Positions 28,799 to 36,296 of a stretch of 43,643 nucleotides of DNA are shown here, piece after piece. The notes beneath the pieces were generated by a model, which was given only the letters and a program-made list of their open reading frames with translations, ran no database searches and was not told the origin of the DNA. How positions within the stretch are numbered: the first letter of the stretch is position 1; each line of letters begins with the position of its first letter. This DNA is from an uncultured bacterium (GTDB lineage: Bacteria > JAAXHH01). The stretch spans positions 1-43,643 of the forward strand of contig CAJXCW010000010.1 in the NCBI GenBank assembly GCA_913051705.1, written 5' to 3'. The position numbers were made by a program, and so were the translations under genes.

Positions 28799-29266
28799 TT
28801 AGCCGGTAGGCTGCGTGGTCGCATTTTCCATGCTCGGCGCTTCAGTCAGTTGGAGCTGTAATTTATCTCCGACCGTGCATCCCATATCGGTGGCGGCATT
28901 ACCGAAGCTGATGGCCAGTTGCAGACGGTTATCTTCTTCATCGATCCGCGCGATCCATTCACCCCTGGCTACATCGCCGTAATCTTTACCCATCAACATC
29001 GGATAGGACTTGTCCTTATATGTTACGGTAATCCAGCTATTTTCAACAATGCCCTTTTCAGCCAGTTCCTCACGCGTAATGCTCGTATTGATGTTGGCGA
29101 ATTCTTCACTGATATGGAGGATTTCCACCTCGATTTTTTCAGGCATCGCCTTAGTCATTTCAGGAGCTGCTGCTACTGGTTCCGGCGGGTCTTCCGGGGC
29201 ACCACATCCGGCTATCCCGATGAAACCGATACAGGCCGTAAGCAAATATGCCATGAATCTGGTCAT
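28799..29266 (-). CDS. Lipoprotein with a SAM-hydrolase C-terminal-like domain
   Basis: A 155-residue lipoprotein: the signal peptide ends in the lipobox GIAGC (Cys21), followed by a Pro/Ala-rich spacer. The mature part (about 60-145) reads ITVTYKDKSYPMLMGKDYGDVARGEW then LQLAISFGNAATDMGCTVGDKLQL. This resembles the small C-terminal beta domain of SAM hydroxide adenosyltransferases (DUF62), which ends NGGNAA...LGLKVGD. The enzymatic N-terminal domain of that family is absent, so only a binding or structural role is likely. The stop lies eight bases before the megaenzyme start, and the latter's ribosome-binding site is in that junction, so the two genes are coupled. An envelope partner of the lipid product or its transport is a reasonable guess. 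Confidence 0.7.
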   Translation of the reverse strand: MTRFMAYLLTACIGFIGIAGCGAPEDPPEPVAAAPEMTKAMPEKIEVEILHISEEFANINTSITREELAEKGIVENSWITVTYKDKSYPMLMGKDYGDVARGEWIARIDEEDNRLQLAISFGNAATDMGCTVGDKLQLQLTEAPSMENATTQPTG

Positions 29267-29317
29267 GATTCTATCCTTTCATCATTCCCTGGCTTGTCGT
29301 CAGGGAGGGTAAACGGG

Positions 29318-30328
29318 TTAGAGTCCCAAGCCCCTCAGGTCAGCGACGACCCCGTGCTGTTCTGCTTCATACAGTTTCCAGATGACACGCAGACTTTGCA
29401 AGCTGTGCCGACCATCGGTGATGGGACGCGTCCTATTTTCAATACATTCAACGAAGTGGATTAATTCATTGTGTACATGTTTACCTGGTTCCGCTTCAAA
29501 AAGAAGTTGTTCCCGCCCTGTGGCCTCTTTGGCCGCATTCCGGTGCAGAATCAGGCGGCCCTGGCTGATCTGACCTTCCAGCATCCCACCGGTACAGTGG
29601 GCGTGAAACGAATATTTCAACCGGGTCCCCTGTGCGCCCCATGTGCCGAAATGATACCCCAGCGCGCCATTGCCGAATTTGATCGATACGTTGGATGTGC
29701 CTTCGCCTTCCATCCACGGGGTGCCGAAGTTGCTGCCGATGTGCGTTCCTTCAACGGGTTCGCCCATCCAGTGCAGCAGGATATCGATGTAATGGCACCC
29801 GTGGCTGAACAACTGGCCGCCGCCAAGCGTGTCCTTGCGGTGCATCCAACTACCCGGTTCCCGCTGCGTATGTTGTTCGGTCCATATGGAAAGTTGGAAT
29901 ACATCGCCGTATGATTGGCGCTTAATCAATTGTTCCATTTGAACGACGACGGGATGAAACCGCATGCAGTAGGCGACCATGAAGGTGGCCTCCCTCATAT
30001 CCGCCTCGTGAATCAAGTCCAGACACTGCGCTTCGGTGTTGGCCATGGGCTTTTCCATCAGCACATGCTTGCCGGCGCGAAGCAAATCCATGCCGATGGG
30101 ATGATGCAGATGATGAGGCACGGCGACAATAGCGGCATCCGTGGTCTCCATGACCTCATGGTAATCACATGCTGTCCGGTCACATCCGAGTGTTTCCGCC
30201 ACTTTTCGGGCACGATCCAGGTCCCGATCGATGACCGCCACCACACGCGCCCGGTCTTTTAGCAGATGAAGGGCTTGACGGTGGGCATTGCCCATACCGC
30301 CACAGCCGATTAATACGATGTTCAGCAT
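29318..30328 (-). CDS. Gfo/Idh/MocA family NAD(P)-dependent oxidoreductase
   Basis: A 336-residue cytoplasmic oxidoreductase. The Rossmann fold opens with MLNIVLIGCGGMGNAHRQAL, and the family motif EKPMANTEAQ carries the conserved Lys-Pro. The C-terminal alpha/beta domain (GGGQLFSHGCHYIDILLHWMGE) supplies the catalytic His/Asp region. Members oxidise or epimerise sugars, inositols and similar polyols, and the substrate is not predictable. It is the first gene of the minus-strand run ending in glycerol kinase and lies 51 nt upstream of the lipoprotein, so it may contribute a polyol head group or be unrelated. It is divergent from the antiporter gene, with about 100 bp between the starts. Confidence 0.9.
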   Translation of the reverse strand: MLNIVLIGCGGMGNAHRQALHLLKDRARVVAVIDRDLDRARKVAETLGCDRTACDYHEVMETTDAAIVAVPHHLHHPIGMDLLRAGKHVLMEKPMANTEAQCLDLIHEADMREATFMVAYCMRFHPVVVQMEQLIKRQSYGDVFQLSIWTEQHTQREPGSWMHRKDTLGGGQLFSHGCHYIDILLHWMGEPVEGTHIGSNFGTPWMEGEGTSNVSIKFGNGALGYHFGTWGAQGTRLKYSFHAHCTGGMLEGQISQGRLILHRNAAKEATGREQLLFEAEPGKHVHNELIHFVECIENRTRPITDGRHSLQSLRVIWKLYEAEQHGVVADLRGLGL

Positions 30329-30430
30329 CCGGGTTCCTTATGATTAGGCTTGATTTACCGGCGGGTTCTGATTATACTGGCTTGGTTTGATAAATGCAAC
30401 AGGTTTGGTGCAGGATATCGGGATGATCAC

Positions 30431-31684
30431 ATGAACATATTTGATATAGCGGCGGTGTTGATCGGCTTATCCGCCTTATTCGGCTTTATTAACTACCGCT
30501 ATCTGGGTTTGCCTCATACGATCGGGCTGGTGGTGATGGCCATGGTCTCCTCACTGGTCATCATCGGTTTCGACCTGATCGCGCCATCGGTGCATGTCGG
30601 TAAGATTGTCTCCGATGTGCTCTCCCGGATCGACTTTCACGAAGCGTTGATGCACGGCATGTTGAGTTTTCTATTGTTCGCCGGGGCGTTGCACGTTGAT
30701 ATCTCAGAGCTGGCCAGCCGGAAATCAGCCATCGGCGTGATGGCGACGGTCGGGGTGTTGATGTCCACGTTTATTGTGGGCGGCCTCCTGTGGGCGGTTC
30801 TGATATTTTTTGGTCTTCCGATCCCCTTTATCTGGGCGCTGGTTTTCGGCGCGCTGATCAGTCCAACCGATCCGGTGGCTGTGCTCAGTATCCTGAAGAC
30901 CGTAAAGGTGCCCAAATCTCTGGAAGCCAAGATTGCCGGCGAATCGCTGTTCAACGACGGCGTCGGGGTGGTAGTATTCACCATCGTTCTTGCCATCGCC
31001 GTTGGGGGCGAGCACGGCACGGTCGGTGTTGGTGATGTTGTCGAACTATTCGTAACAGAAGCCATCGGCGGCGCCATCCTGGGCATCGGAGCCGGATATC
31101 TGGCCTTTCGGGCTATGCGCACGATAGATGAATATTCTCTGGAAGTGTTAATTTCTCTGGGGTTGGTGATGGTGACGTATGCCATCGCCAATGTCCTGCA
31201 TCTCAGCGGACTCATCGCCGTAGTCGTCGCCGGCCTGTTCATCGGTAACCATGGCGTACAATTCGCCATGAGCGAGACCACGCGGGATCATCTATTGAAA
31301 TTCTGGACGCTGACCGATGAAATGCTCAATTCCATTCTGTTTCTGTTAATCGGTCTGGAAGTGCTGGTGATGAATTTCGAAATGGCCTATTTTGAATCCG
31401 CGCTGCTGGCAATCCCCATTGTACTGCTCGCCCGGCTTATCAGTGTCTCGGTGCCGATGTTGATTCTCTCCTTACGCCAGCAGTTTACCAAAGGCGCTAT
31501 TCCGGCGCTGGTCTGGGGCGGGCTGCGTGGCGGCATCTCTGTCGCCCTGGCGTTCTCTCTGCCTGACAATGAGCACAAACCTCTCATCCTGGCGGTCACC
31601 TATAGCGTGGTCGTATTTTCCATTATTGTGCAGGGCCTGACGGTCAAGTCCTTGATGGAGAGGGTGGTTGAAGGGATTGACTGA
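30431..31684 (+). CDS. Cation:proton antiporter of the CPA1/NhaP type
   Basis: Inner-membrane Na+(K+)/H+ antiporter of 417 residues from ATG 30431 ([19 protein letters not shown]); the track start at 30350 adds a non-membrane leader. There are about twelve hydrophobic helices. Family motifs include [31 protein letters not shown] with the ND/TD pair of CPA1 exchangers, [14 protein letters not shown] and [17 protein letters not shown]. The C-terminal cytoplasmic tail is very short, as in NhaP-type bacterial exchangers. It should maintain pH and sodium balance. The gene stands alone, and its stop codon opens the inverted repeat shared with the end of the convergent PhyH-2 gene. Confidence 0.94.
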   Translation: MNIFDIAAVLIGLSALFGFINYRYLGLPHTIGLVVMAMVSSLVIIGFDLIAPSVHVGKIVSDVLSRIDFHEALMHGMLSFLLFAGALHVDISELASRKSAIGVMATVGVLMSTFIVGGLLWAVLIFFGLPIPFIWALVFGALISPTDPVAVLSILKTVKVPKSLEAKIAGESLFNDGVGVVVFTIVLAIAVGGEHGTVGVGDVVELFVTEAIGGAILGIGAGYLAFRAMRTIDEYSLEVLISLGLVMVTYAIANVLHLSGLIAVVVAGLFIGNHGVQFAMSETTRDHLLKFWTLTDEMLNSILFLLIGLEVLVMNFEMAYFESALLAIPIVLLARLISVSVPMLILSLRQQFTKGAIPALVWGGLRGGISVALAFSLPDNEHKPLILAVTYSVVVFSIIVQGLTVKSLMERVVEGID

Positions 31685-31775
31685 TTTGTTGATTTGGTGA
31701 TTGGAAAATCAGTCAACCCCGAACGGCTCGCATCGTGAACCGCAGGACACATGCCATCAGTCAATCAACAAATCA
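31682..31775. repeat. Inverted repeat overlapping two convergent gene ends
   Basis: TGATTTGTTGATT (31682-31694) and AATCAACAAATCA (31763-31775) are exact inverse complements. The left arm starts at the antiporter stop codon and the right arm encodes the last residues of PhyH-2. Both gene ends also read ATTGACTGAT on their own strands. The structure could terminate both transcripts, and it reuses coding sequence. Confidence 0.6.
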
Positions 31776-32563
31776 AAAAATTTCTCCTGCATCTCCGCCC
31801 ACTGCCTTCTTCCTAACTCTTTGACCCGGCTGTCATCCCATTTTTCCAGTGGTCGATAACTGGGATGACCCGCTCTATCCAGGCATGGGTTGTGTTTCGT
31901 ATTGTAGCAGCAGATAAGGCTCCAGCGCGGATCGTCGCTCTCATTGGGATTAGAGCTATGCAGCAAATTGGCGTGAAAGAACAGCGCCGTGCCGGGCGCC
32001 ATCTCACAATATACATGATCCAGATGCTGCTTTGCCAGTTCCACACGTTTCGGATCAGCACCGGTCTGGGTGCCAAAGCGGCCATGTTCGACGCGGCCTA
32101 ATTTGTGGGAACCCCGTAAGACCTGCAAGCACCCGTTACCCCGGTACGCCCGGTCCACGGCGATGTAGCAACTGGCCATATCGGGATACAACGCCTGGTT
32201 ATGATACCAGTAACCGTAGTCCTGATGCCATTCCCACGCGCCGCCGATCTTGGGTTCCTTCACCATCATCTTGTAATGGTATAAATACACTTCGTCGCCC
32301 ATGACCCGTTCCATGGTATCTACGATACGTCGCCCATGGACAAATCCGTTATAAATATCCTCCTGATCGATATCTGAGGTCAGCCACAATTTGCTCTCAC
32401 GGCCGGCAGCATCATTAGCCGAATGGACGAGTTCCTCCTTCTCCTGATCTGCTTTACCGATCTGGAGAAGGAGATCCATCTCTTCCTGATCGTACAGGCC
32501 TTCCACCATCAGATAGCCGTCTTCTTGGAACTGCGTAATGTGTTTTTCTGTGAGTTGAAACAT
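31757..32563 (-). CDS. Phytanoyl-CoA dioxygenase (PhyH) family protein 2
   Basis: Fe(II)/2-oxoglutarate oxygenase of 268 residues. The iron ligands are H113-x-D115 in WEWHQDYGYWY and H202 in NLLHSSNPNES, with R213 for 2-oxoglutarate. LQVLRGSHKLGRVEHG is the conserved stretch between them. All catalytic residues are present and the length is normal. It is the most downstream gene of a four-gene minus-strand run (PhyH-4, PhyH-3, hydrolase, PhyH-2), with only 21 nt separating it from the hydrolase gene upstream, so co-transcription with the hydrolase is likely. Its C-terminal codons form one arm of an inverted repeat. Substrate unknown; hydroxylation of a lipid-like or secondary metabolite is the usual role. 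Confidence 0.92.
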   Translation of the reverse strand: MFQLTEKHITQFQEDGYLMVEGLYDQEEMDLLLQIGKADQEKEELVHSANDAAGRESKLWLTSDIDQEDIYNGFVHGRRIVDTMERVMGDEVYLYHYKMMVKEPKIGGAWEWHQDYGYWYHNQALYPDMASCYIAVDRAYRGNGCLQVLRGSHKLGRVEHGRFGTQTGADPKRVELAKQHLDHVYCEMAPGTALFFHANLLHSSNPNESDDPRWSLICCYNTKHNPCLDRAGHPSYRPLEKWDDSRVKELGRRQWAEMQEKFFDLLID

Positions 32564-32584
32564 GTTAATACTCCGTAGTGTGCC

Positions 32585-33922
32585 TCAATGAAACTCTGCA
32601 ATCACCAGATGATTCTCCTGGGCGGACCAGGACTGAACAGTAATCGATTCAAAACCGAATACGGCGACGACAGAACGCCTGAGCGCGGGTTCAAGTTTCA
32701 ACTTGCTGGTCGAATCGACAGGGAGACCTTCCCGCACATCTTCGGGAATCTGGCCATCCAGCGTAAAGGTATCACGGCCGTGGCCGAAGTATCCCCGTGG
32801 TCTACTCATGACAACCACGCTACCGGCCTCCGCATCGCCCTCGGCGAAGACGCCTGGCCGCAGATGAATCACATCGCTTGAACGTGGAAAGGGAGATCGG
32901 TAAATATGCGTGATTGGATGGCCTTCGATCGTGATGATGAACTCGTAATACACCTCCGGATCAGCAGTAAAAGGTCCCCACAGACCGTCTTCTTCGGTTG
33001 TCTGCGTGTGTTTGGCTTCTCCTTCCCGCTCACCGGTTTCTTCCGATACTTCATAGATTTCAACCGAAGCCCCCACCACACCGATGTTGGTCGGCGTTGT
33101 TCCCATCATGCCGTTGACTTTTCCATTCAATACCGGTTCTTCTTCCAAAATGGCGCCAAAGTGGTTTGGCTTTGCACCGGTAATAAACTCATACATATGC
33201 AGAAAGGCCAGGCCATGAAATGCCACTTCTCGGTGATCCAGCATGGGCGTGACCTTATTTTCAGCCCCGTCCAGCGCGGGGCCGTCGTAACCCACACCGG
33301 TCGGCATGCCAGGGAAACCGAGTCCAGCCCCGTCCGGCTGGGCGTATTTATCCAGACGGTTGCTGCGAATCGTCATAAACTTCACGCCGTCAACGACTTC
33401 AGAACCTTCATTCAACCCTTTGAGGAACGGCTGCGTCCCGTTGAACTCACTATCGGGCATGATGCTGTCCAGAGCGACGATGCCATGATTCGGTGTGCCG
33501 CAGAGGATGGCATGGGAGACCTTGACGGTCCCGCCGCCGTTTTTGATGTAATTTCGTATGGCGTTGCCGCCACGCGACGAGCCGATGAGTATAACTGTGT
33601 CCTTGCCTGTCTCGTCCAAAACCGTATCGACAAATTCACTGAGCTGATTCATCTGATCGGTTGTGGAGGAACGTCCTTCCTCCGGGACTGCGTCATTGGT
33701 CAGTGAACTCGGGTAGGTAAAATCAATAGCGAACAGATAGTCACGCGGATACGCGTTGGACTCGAACCGCCACATGGTCGTGTGCCACACGGCCGCCGTG
33801 TCCCCGTTGCCATGGACAAAGACAATCGGTGTCTCATCCAGTGGAAAAAAAGAACAGCTCAGGGGGAGAAGGAGGAGGGCGGTTATGAGGGTCAGGATTT
33901 GCAGGCGTATTTTGGGTAGCAT
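32585..33922 (-). CDS. Lipoprotein alpha/beta hydrolase (lipase/esterase-like)
   Basis: A 445-residue hydrolase from ATG 33922. The track start at 34003 reads through an intergenic repeat and is rejected. The N-terminus has a signal with a lipobox-like LLPLSC (C23), so the enzyme is probably membrane-anchored outside the cytoplasm. The alpha/beta-hydrolase core shows the oxyanion loop VFVHGNGDTAAVW and the nucleophile Ser116 in GSSRGG. The catalytic His is probably in the AFHGLAFLH region. After residue 270 follow beta-rich modules (a carboxypeptidase-regulatory-like segment, SVEIYEVSEETGE) and a second such region. It resembles secreted lipases or polyester depolymerases with C-terminal modules. 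It is flanked by PhyH-2 downstream and PhyH-3 upstream on the same strand. Confidence 0.8.
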   Translation of the reverse strand: MLPKIRLQILTLITALLLLPLSCSFFPLDETPIVFVHGNGDTAAVWHTTMWRFESNAYPRDYLFAIDFTYPSSLTNDAVPEEGRSSTTDQMNQLSEFVDTVLDETGKDTVILIGSSRGGNAIRNYIKNGGGTVKVSHAILCGTPNHGIVALDSIMPDSEFNGTQPFLKGLNEGSEVVDGVKFMTIRSNRLDKYAQPDGAGLGFPGMPTGVGYDGPALDGAENKVTPMLDHREVAFHGLAFLHMYEFITGAKPNHFGAILEEEPVLNGKVNGMMGTTPTNIGVVGASVEIYEVSEETGEREGEAKHTQTTEEDGLWGPFTADPEVYYEFIITIEGHPITHIYRSPFPRSSDVIHLRPGVFAEGDAEAGSVVVMSRPRGYFGHGRDTFTLDGQIPEDVREGLPVDSTSKLKLEPALRRSVVAVFGFESITVQSWSAQENHLVIAEFH

Positions 33923-33944
33923 ATTATATCTCAAGGGGATTGGA

Positions 33945-34015
33945 TGAGAGGGTGGTGAAGTGGAAAGTTTTCGATTTTCACCTCCACCCCTCCACCCTCC
34001 CATCCTCCCATCCTG
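33945..34015. repeat. G/C-word inverted repeat between PhyH-3 and the hydrolase gene
   Basis: An imperfect foldback: GAGGGTGGTGAAGTGG on the left and TTCACCTCCACCCCTC on the right surround the loop AAAGTTTTCGAT. The right flank reiterates CCCATCCT. It lies just past the PhyH-3 stop and upstream of the hydrolase start, so it could terminate PhyH-3 or separate two transcripts. The ORF track translates it as a false N-terminus of the hydrolase. Confidence 0.5.
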
Positions 34016-34018
34016 CGT

Positions 34019-34705
34019 TTAACCCGTTCTCAAAATCTTCCACTGCCGACCATTACCGCCCGGCACCGTCGCTTCCTGATAGGAGACGATAAACGCCCGG
34101 CGGCGCTGATTCGTCCGGTTACCGGCGGAACCGTGCCAGAGCAGTGAGCTGAACAGAATCATCGTACCGGCCTTAACGGGACAGAATACGCGCTCATTCA
34201 TATCGATGTCAATATCCATAGCCAGGGTACAGAGCCCCTCTTTACGCGTACTGGTCGGCTGAAGGCCGCGTTTATGGCTACCGGGTATGACTTCAAGACA
34301 ACCGTGTTCGATGATCGTATCCTGCAAGGAGGTCCAGATAGACATGCGGTGTTCACTCTGCGAGTGCTTCGTGTAGTAGGCATCATCCTGGTGCCAGTGG
34401 CATATAGCATCATCATTCGGCTCTTTGGAGACCAGCTTGGAGGAAAAGATGGCAATGCCGGGGTAGACCAGCGGGGCGATGAGATCCAGAATACGATCAT
34501 CGGCGCAGAAGGCTTCGGTGGTTTTGCTGACCAGTCCCAGTTGCATGATCCATCCCTTGCCGTGGGCGTCCTTTCCGGCCCCTTCGTCCATCAGCCGATC
34601 CAGCTCTTCATTCATGTCATCCAGTTCGGATTGGGGAAACATATCTTCTACGAGGGTGTACCCCTGTTCGTGGTAGTCGTGGATTTGGTCTTGGGTTAAT
34701 GTCAT
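34019..34705 (-). CDS. Phytanoyl-CoA dioxygenase (PhyH) family protein 3
   Basis: A 228-residue Fe(II)/2-oxoglutarate oxygenase. The ORF track extends to 35059 through the neighbouring gene in another frame; ATG 34705 (MTLTQDQIHDYHEQGYTLVE) is the true family start, preceded by AAAGGG. Iron ligands are H105-x-D107 in CHWHQDDAY and H191 in LLWHGSAGN, with R201 to R203 nearby for 2-oxoglutarate. LEVIPGSHKRGL is the conserved middle motif. It is somewhat shorter than its paralogues, mainly in the N-terminal region. It lies 13 nt downstream of PhyH-4, so the two form a tandem pair in one transcript. The paralogues are quite divergent, so this is not a recent duplication. Confidence 0.92.
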   Translation of the reverse strand: MTLTQDQIHDYHEQGYTLVEDMFPQSELDDMNEELDRLMDEGAGKDAHGKGWIMQLGLVSKTTEAFCADDRILDLIAPLVYPGIAIFSSKLVSKEPNDDAICHWHQDDAYYTKHSQSEHRMSIWTSLQDTIIEHGCLEVIPGSHKRGLQPTSTRKEGLCTLAMDIDIDMNERVFCPVKAGTMILFSSLLWHGSAGNRTNQRRRAFIVSYQEATVPGGNGRQWKILRTG

Positions 34706-34718
34706 AGTATCAGGCCCT

Positions 34719-35510
34719 TTATCTGTTTGCCTGCTGCGCCCGCTCGGCGCGGGCAGTCTGCTGATTACGAGACCAGTAATTGTCGATGGGCGTCTCTCGT
34801 TGGTCCGGTGGTAAACGGAAGGCCAGCGTGTAGGCGCGACGAGACTGGTCGGTCCGGTTCGGTCCCGCATAATGGAGCATAAAGGCCGCATGTAGGGTCG
34901 CCCCGCCCGCCGGCACCGGGCAGGCGATGCCTTTTGACGCCCATTTCTCAGGATCATCCACCTCCAGCCCGTGAATGCGCGGGTCATGGTTGATACTATG
35001 GTGCGGCAACACATCCAGTTTGTGGCTACCCGGTACGAAATGCAGACAGCCTGATTCAACTGTCGCGTCGTCCAGCGGCATCCAGAAGTTGACGCCGTAC
35101 GCCCTGATCGTGGGGTCGTGGTACGCCTGATCCTGATGCCAGGGAGTCGCCGCGCCTATACCCGGCGGTTTATAGATCATATGTTCCCCATTCCGGGGCA
35201 GCATCTCCTCACCCAGAAGCTCCCGGGCCATCCCTTGCGCATTTCGTAGATACCGTGTTTCTTTGAGTTCTGGTGCGTATTGACTCGGCCCCAATATTTG
35301 CGGCAGGGTGGCCTGATCTCCTTCATCTGTCCCTGCCAGGTCAAATTGGTTGCCGGACGCCCAACCGATCTTATCGGAAAACAACCGATCATAAATCAAC
35401 CTTAAACGTTCCACCTCTTCCTGAGCCGTGATCGCGTCAAGCACCAGATATCCCTCTCGGTGGAAGGCCGCGATTTGTTCTTTTGTTAAAGAGGTGGTCG
35501 GCGATGTCAT
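34719..35510 (-). CDS. Phytanoyl-CoA dioxygenase (PhyH) family protein 4
   Basis: A 263-residue Fe(II)/2-oxoglutarate oxygenase and first gene of the minus-strand PhyH/hydrolase run. The triad is H125-x-D127 in TPWHQDQAYHDP and H213 in FMLHYAGPNRT, with R224 or R225 as the 2-oxoglutarate anchor. LHFVPGSHKLDVLPHH is the conserved stretch. All residues needed for activity are present. Start ATG 35510 has AGGAT about ten nt upstream. It ends 13 nt before PhyH-3. The upstream region carries a MITE-like inverted repeat about 90 bp away that may hold or disturb the promoter. The substrate is not deducible; PhyH-4 and PhyH-3 may act in succession on one molecule, which is inference. Confidence 0.92.
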   Translation of the reverse strand: MTSPTTSLTKEQIAAFHREGYLVLDAITAQEEVERLRLIYDRLFSDKIGWASGNQFDLAGTDEGDQATLPQILGPSQYAPELKETRYLRNAQGMARELLGEEMLPRNGEHMIYKPPGIGAATPWHQDQAYHDPTIRAYGVNFWMPLDDATVESGCLHFVPGSHKLDVLPHHSINHDPRIHGLEVDDPEKWASKGIACPVPAGGATLHAAFMLHYAGPNRTDQSRRAYTLAFRLPPDQRETPIDNYWSRNQQTARAERAQQANR

Positions 35511-35601
35511 AGTTATGATCCTGTATTAATATGATAAGACGACGGTAATAAAAGTATGAAAATGAGGCGGTTGTTGTAAAGGGTTATCTGTGTAGATATT
35601 T

Positions 35602-35672
35602 TCACAGTACACGACAAAAATCGATATACTTGTCATGCCCGAAGGCTTTAGAATTTTTGTCGGGTACTGTGA
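35602..35672. repeat. MITE-like 71-bp inverted repeat
   Basis: TCACAGTACACGACAAAAAT (35602-35621) and ATTTTTGTCGGGTACTGTGA (35653-35672) are inverse complements with one mismatch in 20. The loop, TTGTCATGCCCGAAGGCTTTAG, resembles the dispersed repeat found at 10843 and 42914. It lies between divergent PhyH-4 and an enolase fragment and codes for nothing. Confidence 0.65.
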
Positions 35673-35726
35673 GATATTTTATATCAATGAATTCCGATGC
35701 TTCAGCATCGAAACCAGGCGGATAAC

Positions 35727-36296
35727 ATGATCCAGGCTTATCAGATAAAAGCCGTGCATGTATCACCGCCCTCAAAGCGATGGAACTGAAAGACAGCGCC
35801 GGCCAGTCGCTGGTGAAAGTGGAAACCGATGCCGGTCTGGAAGGGTATGGGGAGGCCGGAGCCTCCGGGCCTGTGGTGCGGGCCCACTTGAAGGATATGG
35901 AGCCGGTTTTGTTGAATGAGGACCCTCTATCTGTGGAGCGGCTCTATGATACGATGGCATCAAGCCAGCACACCTATCGGGCGCATATCCCGACGGTAAG
36001 CGGTGTGGATATCGCCCTGTGGGATCTGGCCGGCAAGATTTTGAATCAATCGATTTCTGAATTAATCACCGGCCGGTATCGGGATGAGATCCCGCTGTAT
36101 TATACCGAAAATCCGCCGGATATGCTGGATCGGTCTGTCTATCAGGATTGGGTGGATAACATCAAGGCGCATCCTGACGGCTATCGCACGCTCAAGTTCG
36201 GTTTCGAGTCACTGTGTGGTCATGGGGTCCATGCCTTCAAAGGCGCGATCCCCTCTCAGACACAGACGGCGATGGAAGTAGAGGTCATTCGTATCG
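35727..36296 (+). pseudogene. N-terminal half of an enolase-superfamily gene, frameshifted and truncated
   Basis: Starting at ATG 35727, MIQAYQIKAVHV begins like a mandelate-racemase-type enzyme. One base appears missing near 35760, because the family continues in another frame as LKAMELKDSAGQSLVKVETDAG, then YGEAGASGPVVRAHLKDMEPVLL and SGVDIALWDLAGK, up to YRTLKFGFES near 36210. The barrel domain with the metal ligands is absent. From about 36296 the same DNA, read on the other strand, is the C-terminal end of a truncated cysteine synthase. The gene is therefore broken at both ends and cannot yield an active enzyme. It is not a copy of the enolase-family gene at 15.6 kb; the two differ clearly. 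Confidence 0.8.

Noticed and set aside
32585-34003. The 472-residue form of the lipoprotein hydrolase
   Set aside because: The first 27 residues translate an intergenic G-rich repeat. ATG 33922 places the signal peptide at the N-terminus.
34019-35059. The 346-residue form of PhyH-3
   Set aside because: The N-terminal 118 residues read through the neighbouring PhyH-4 gene in another frame. ATG 34705 matches the family start.
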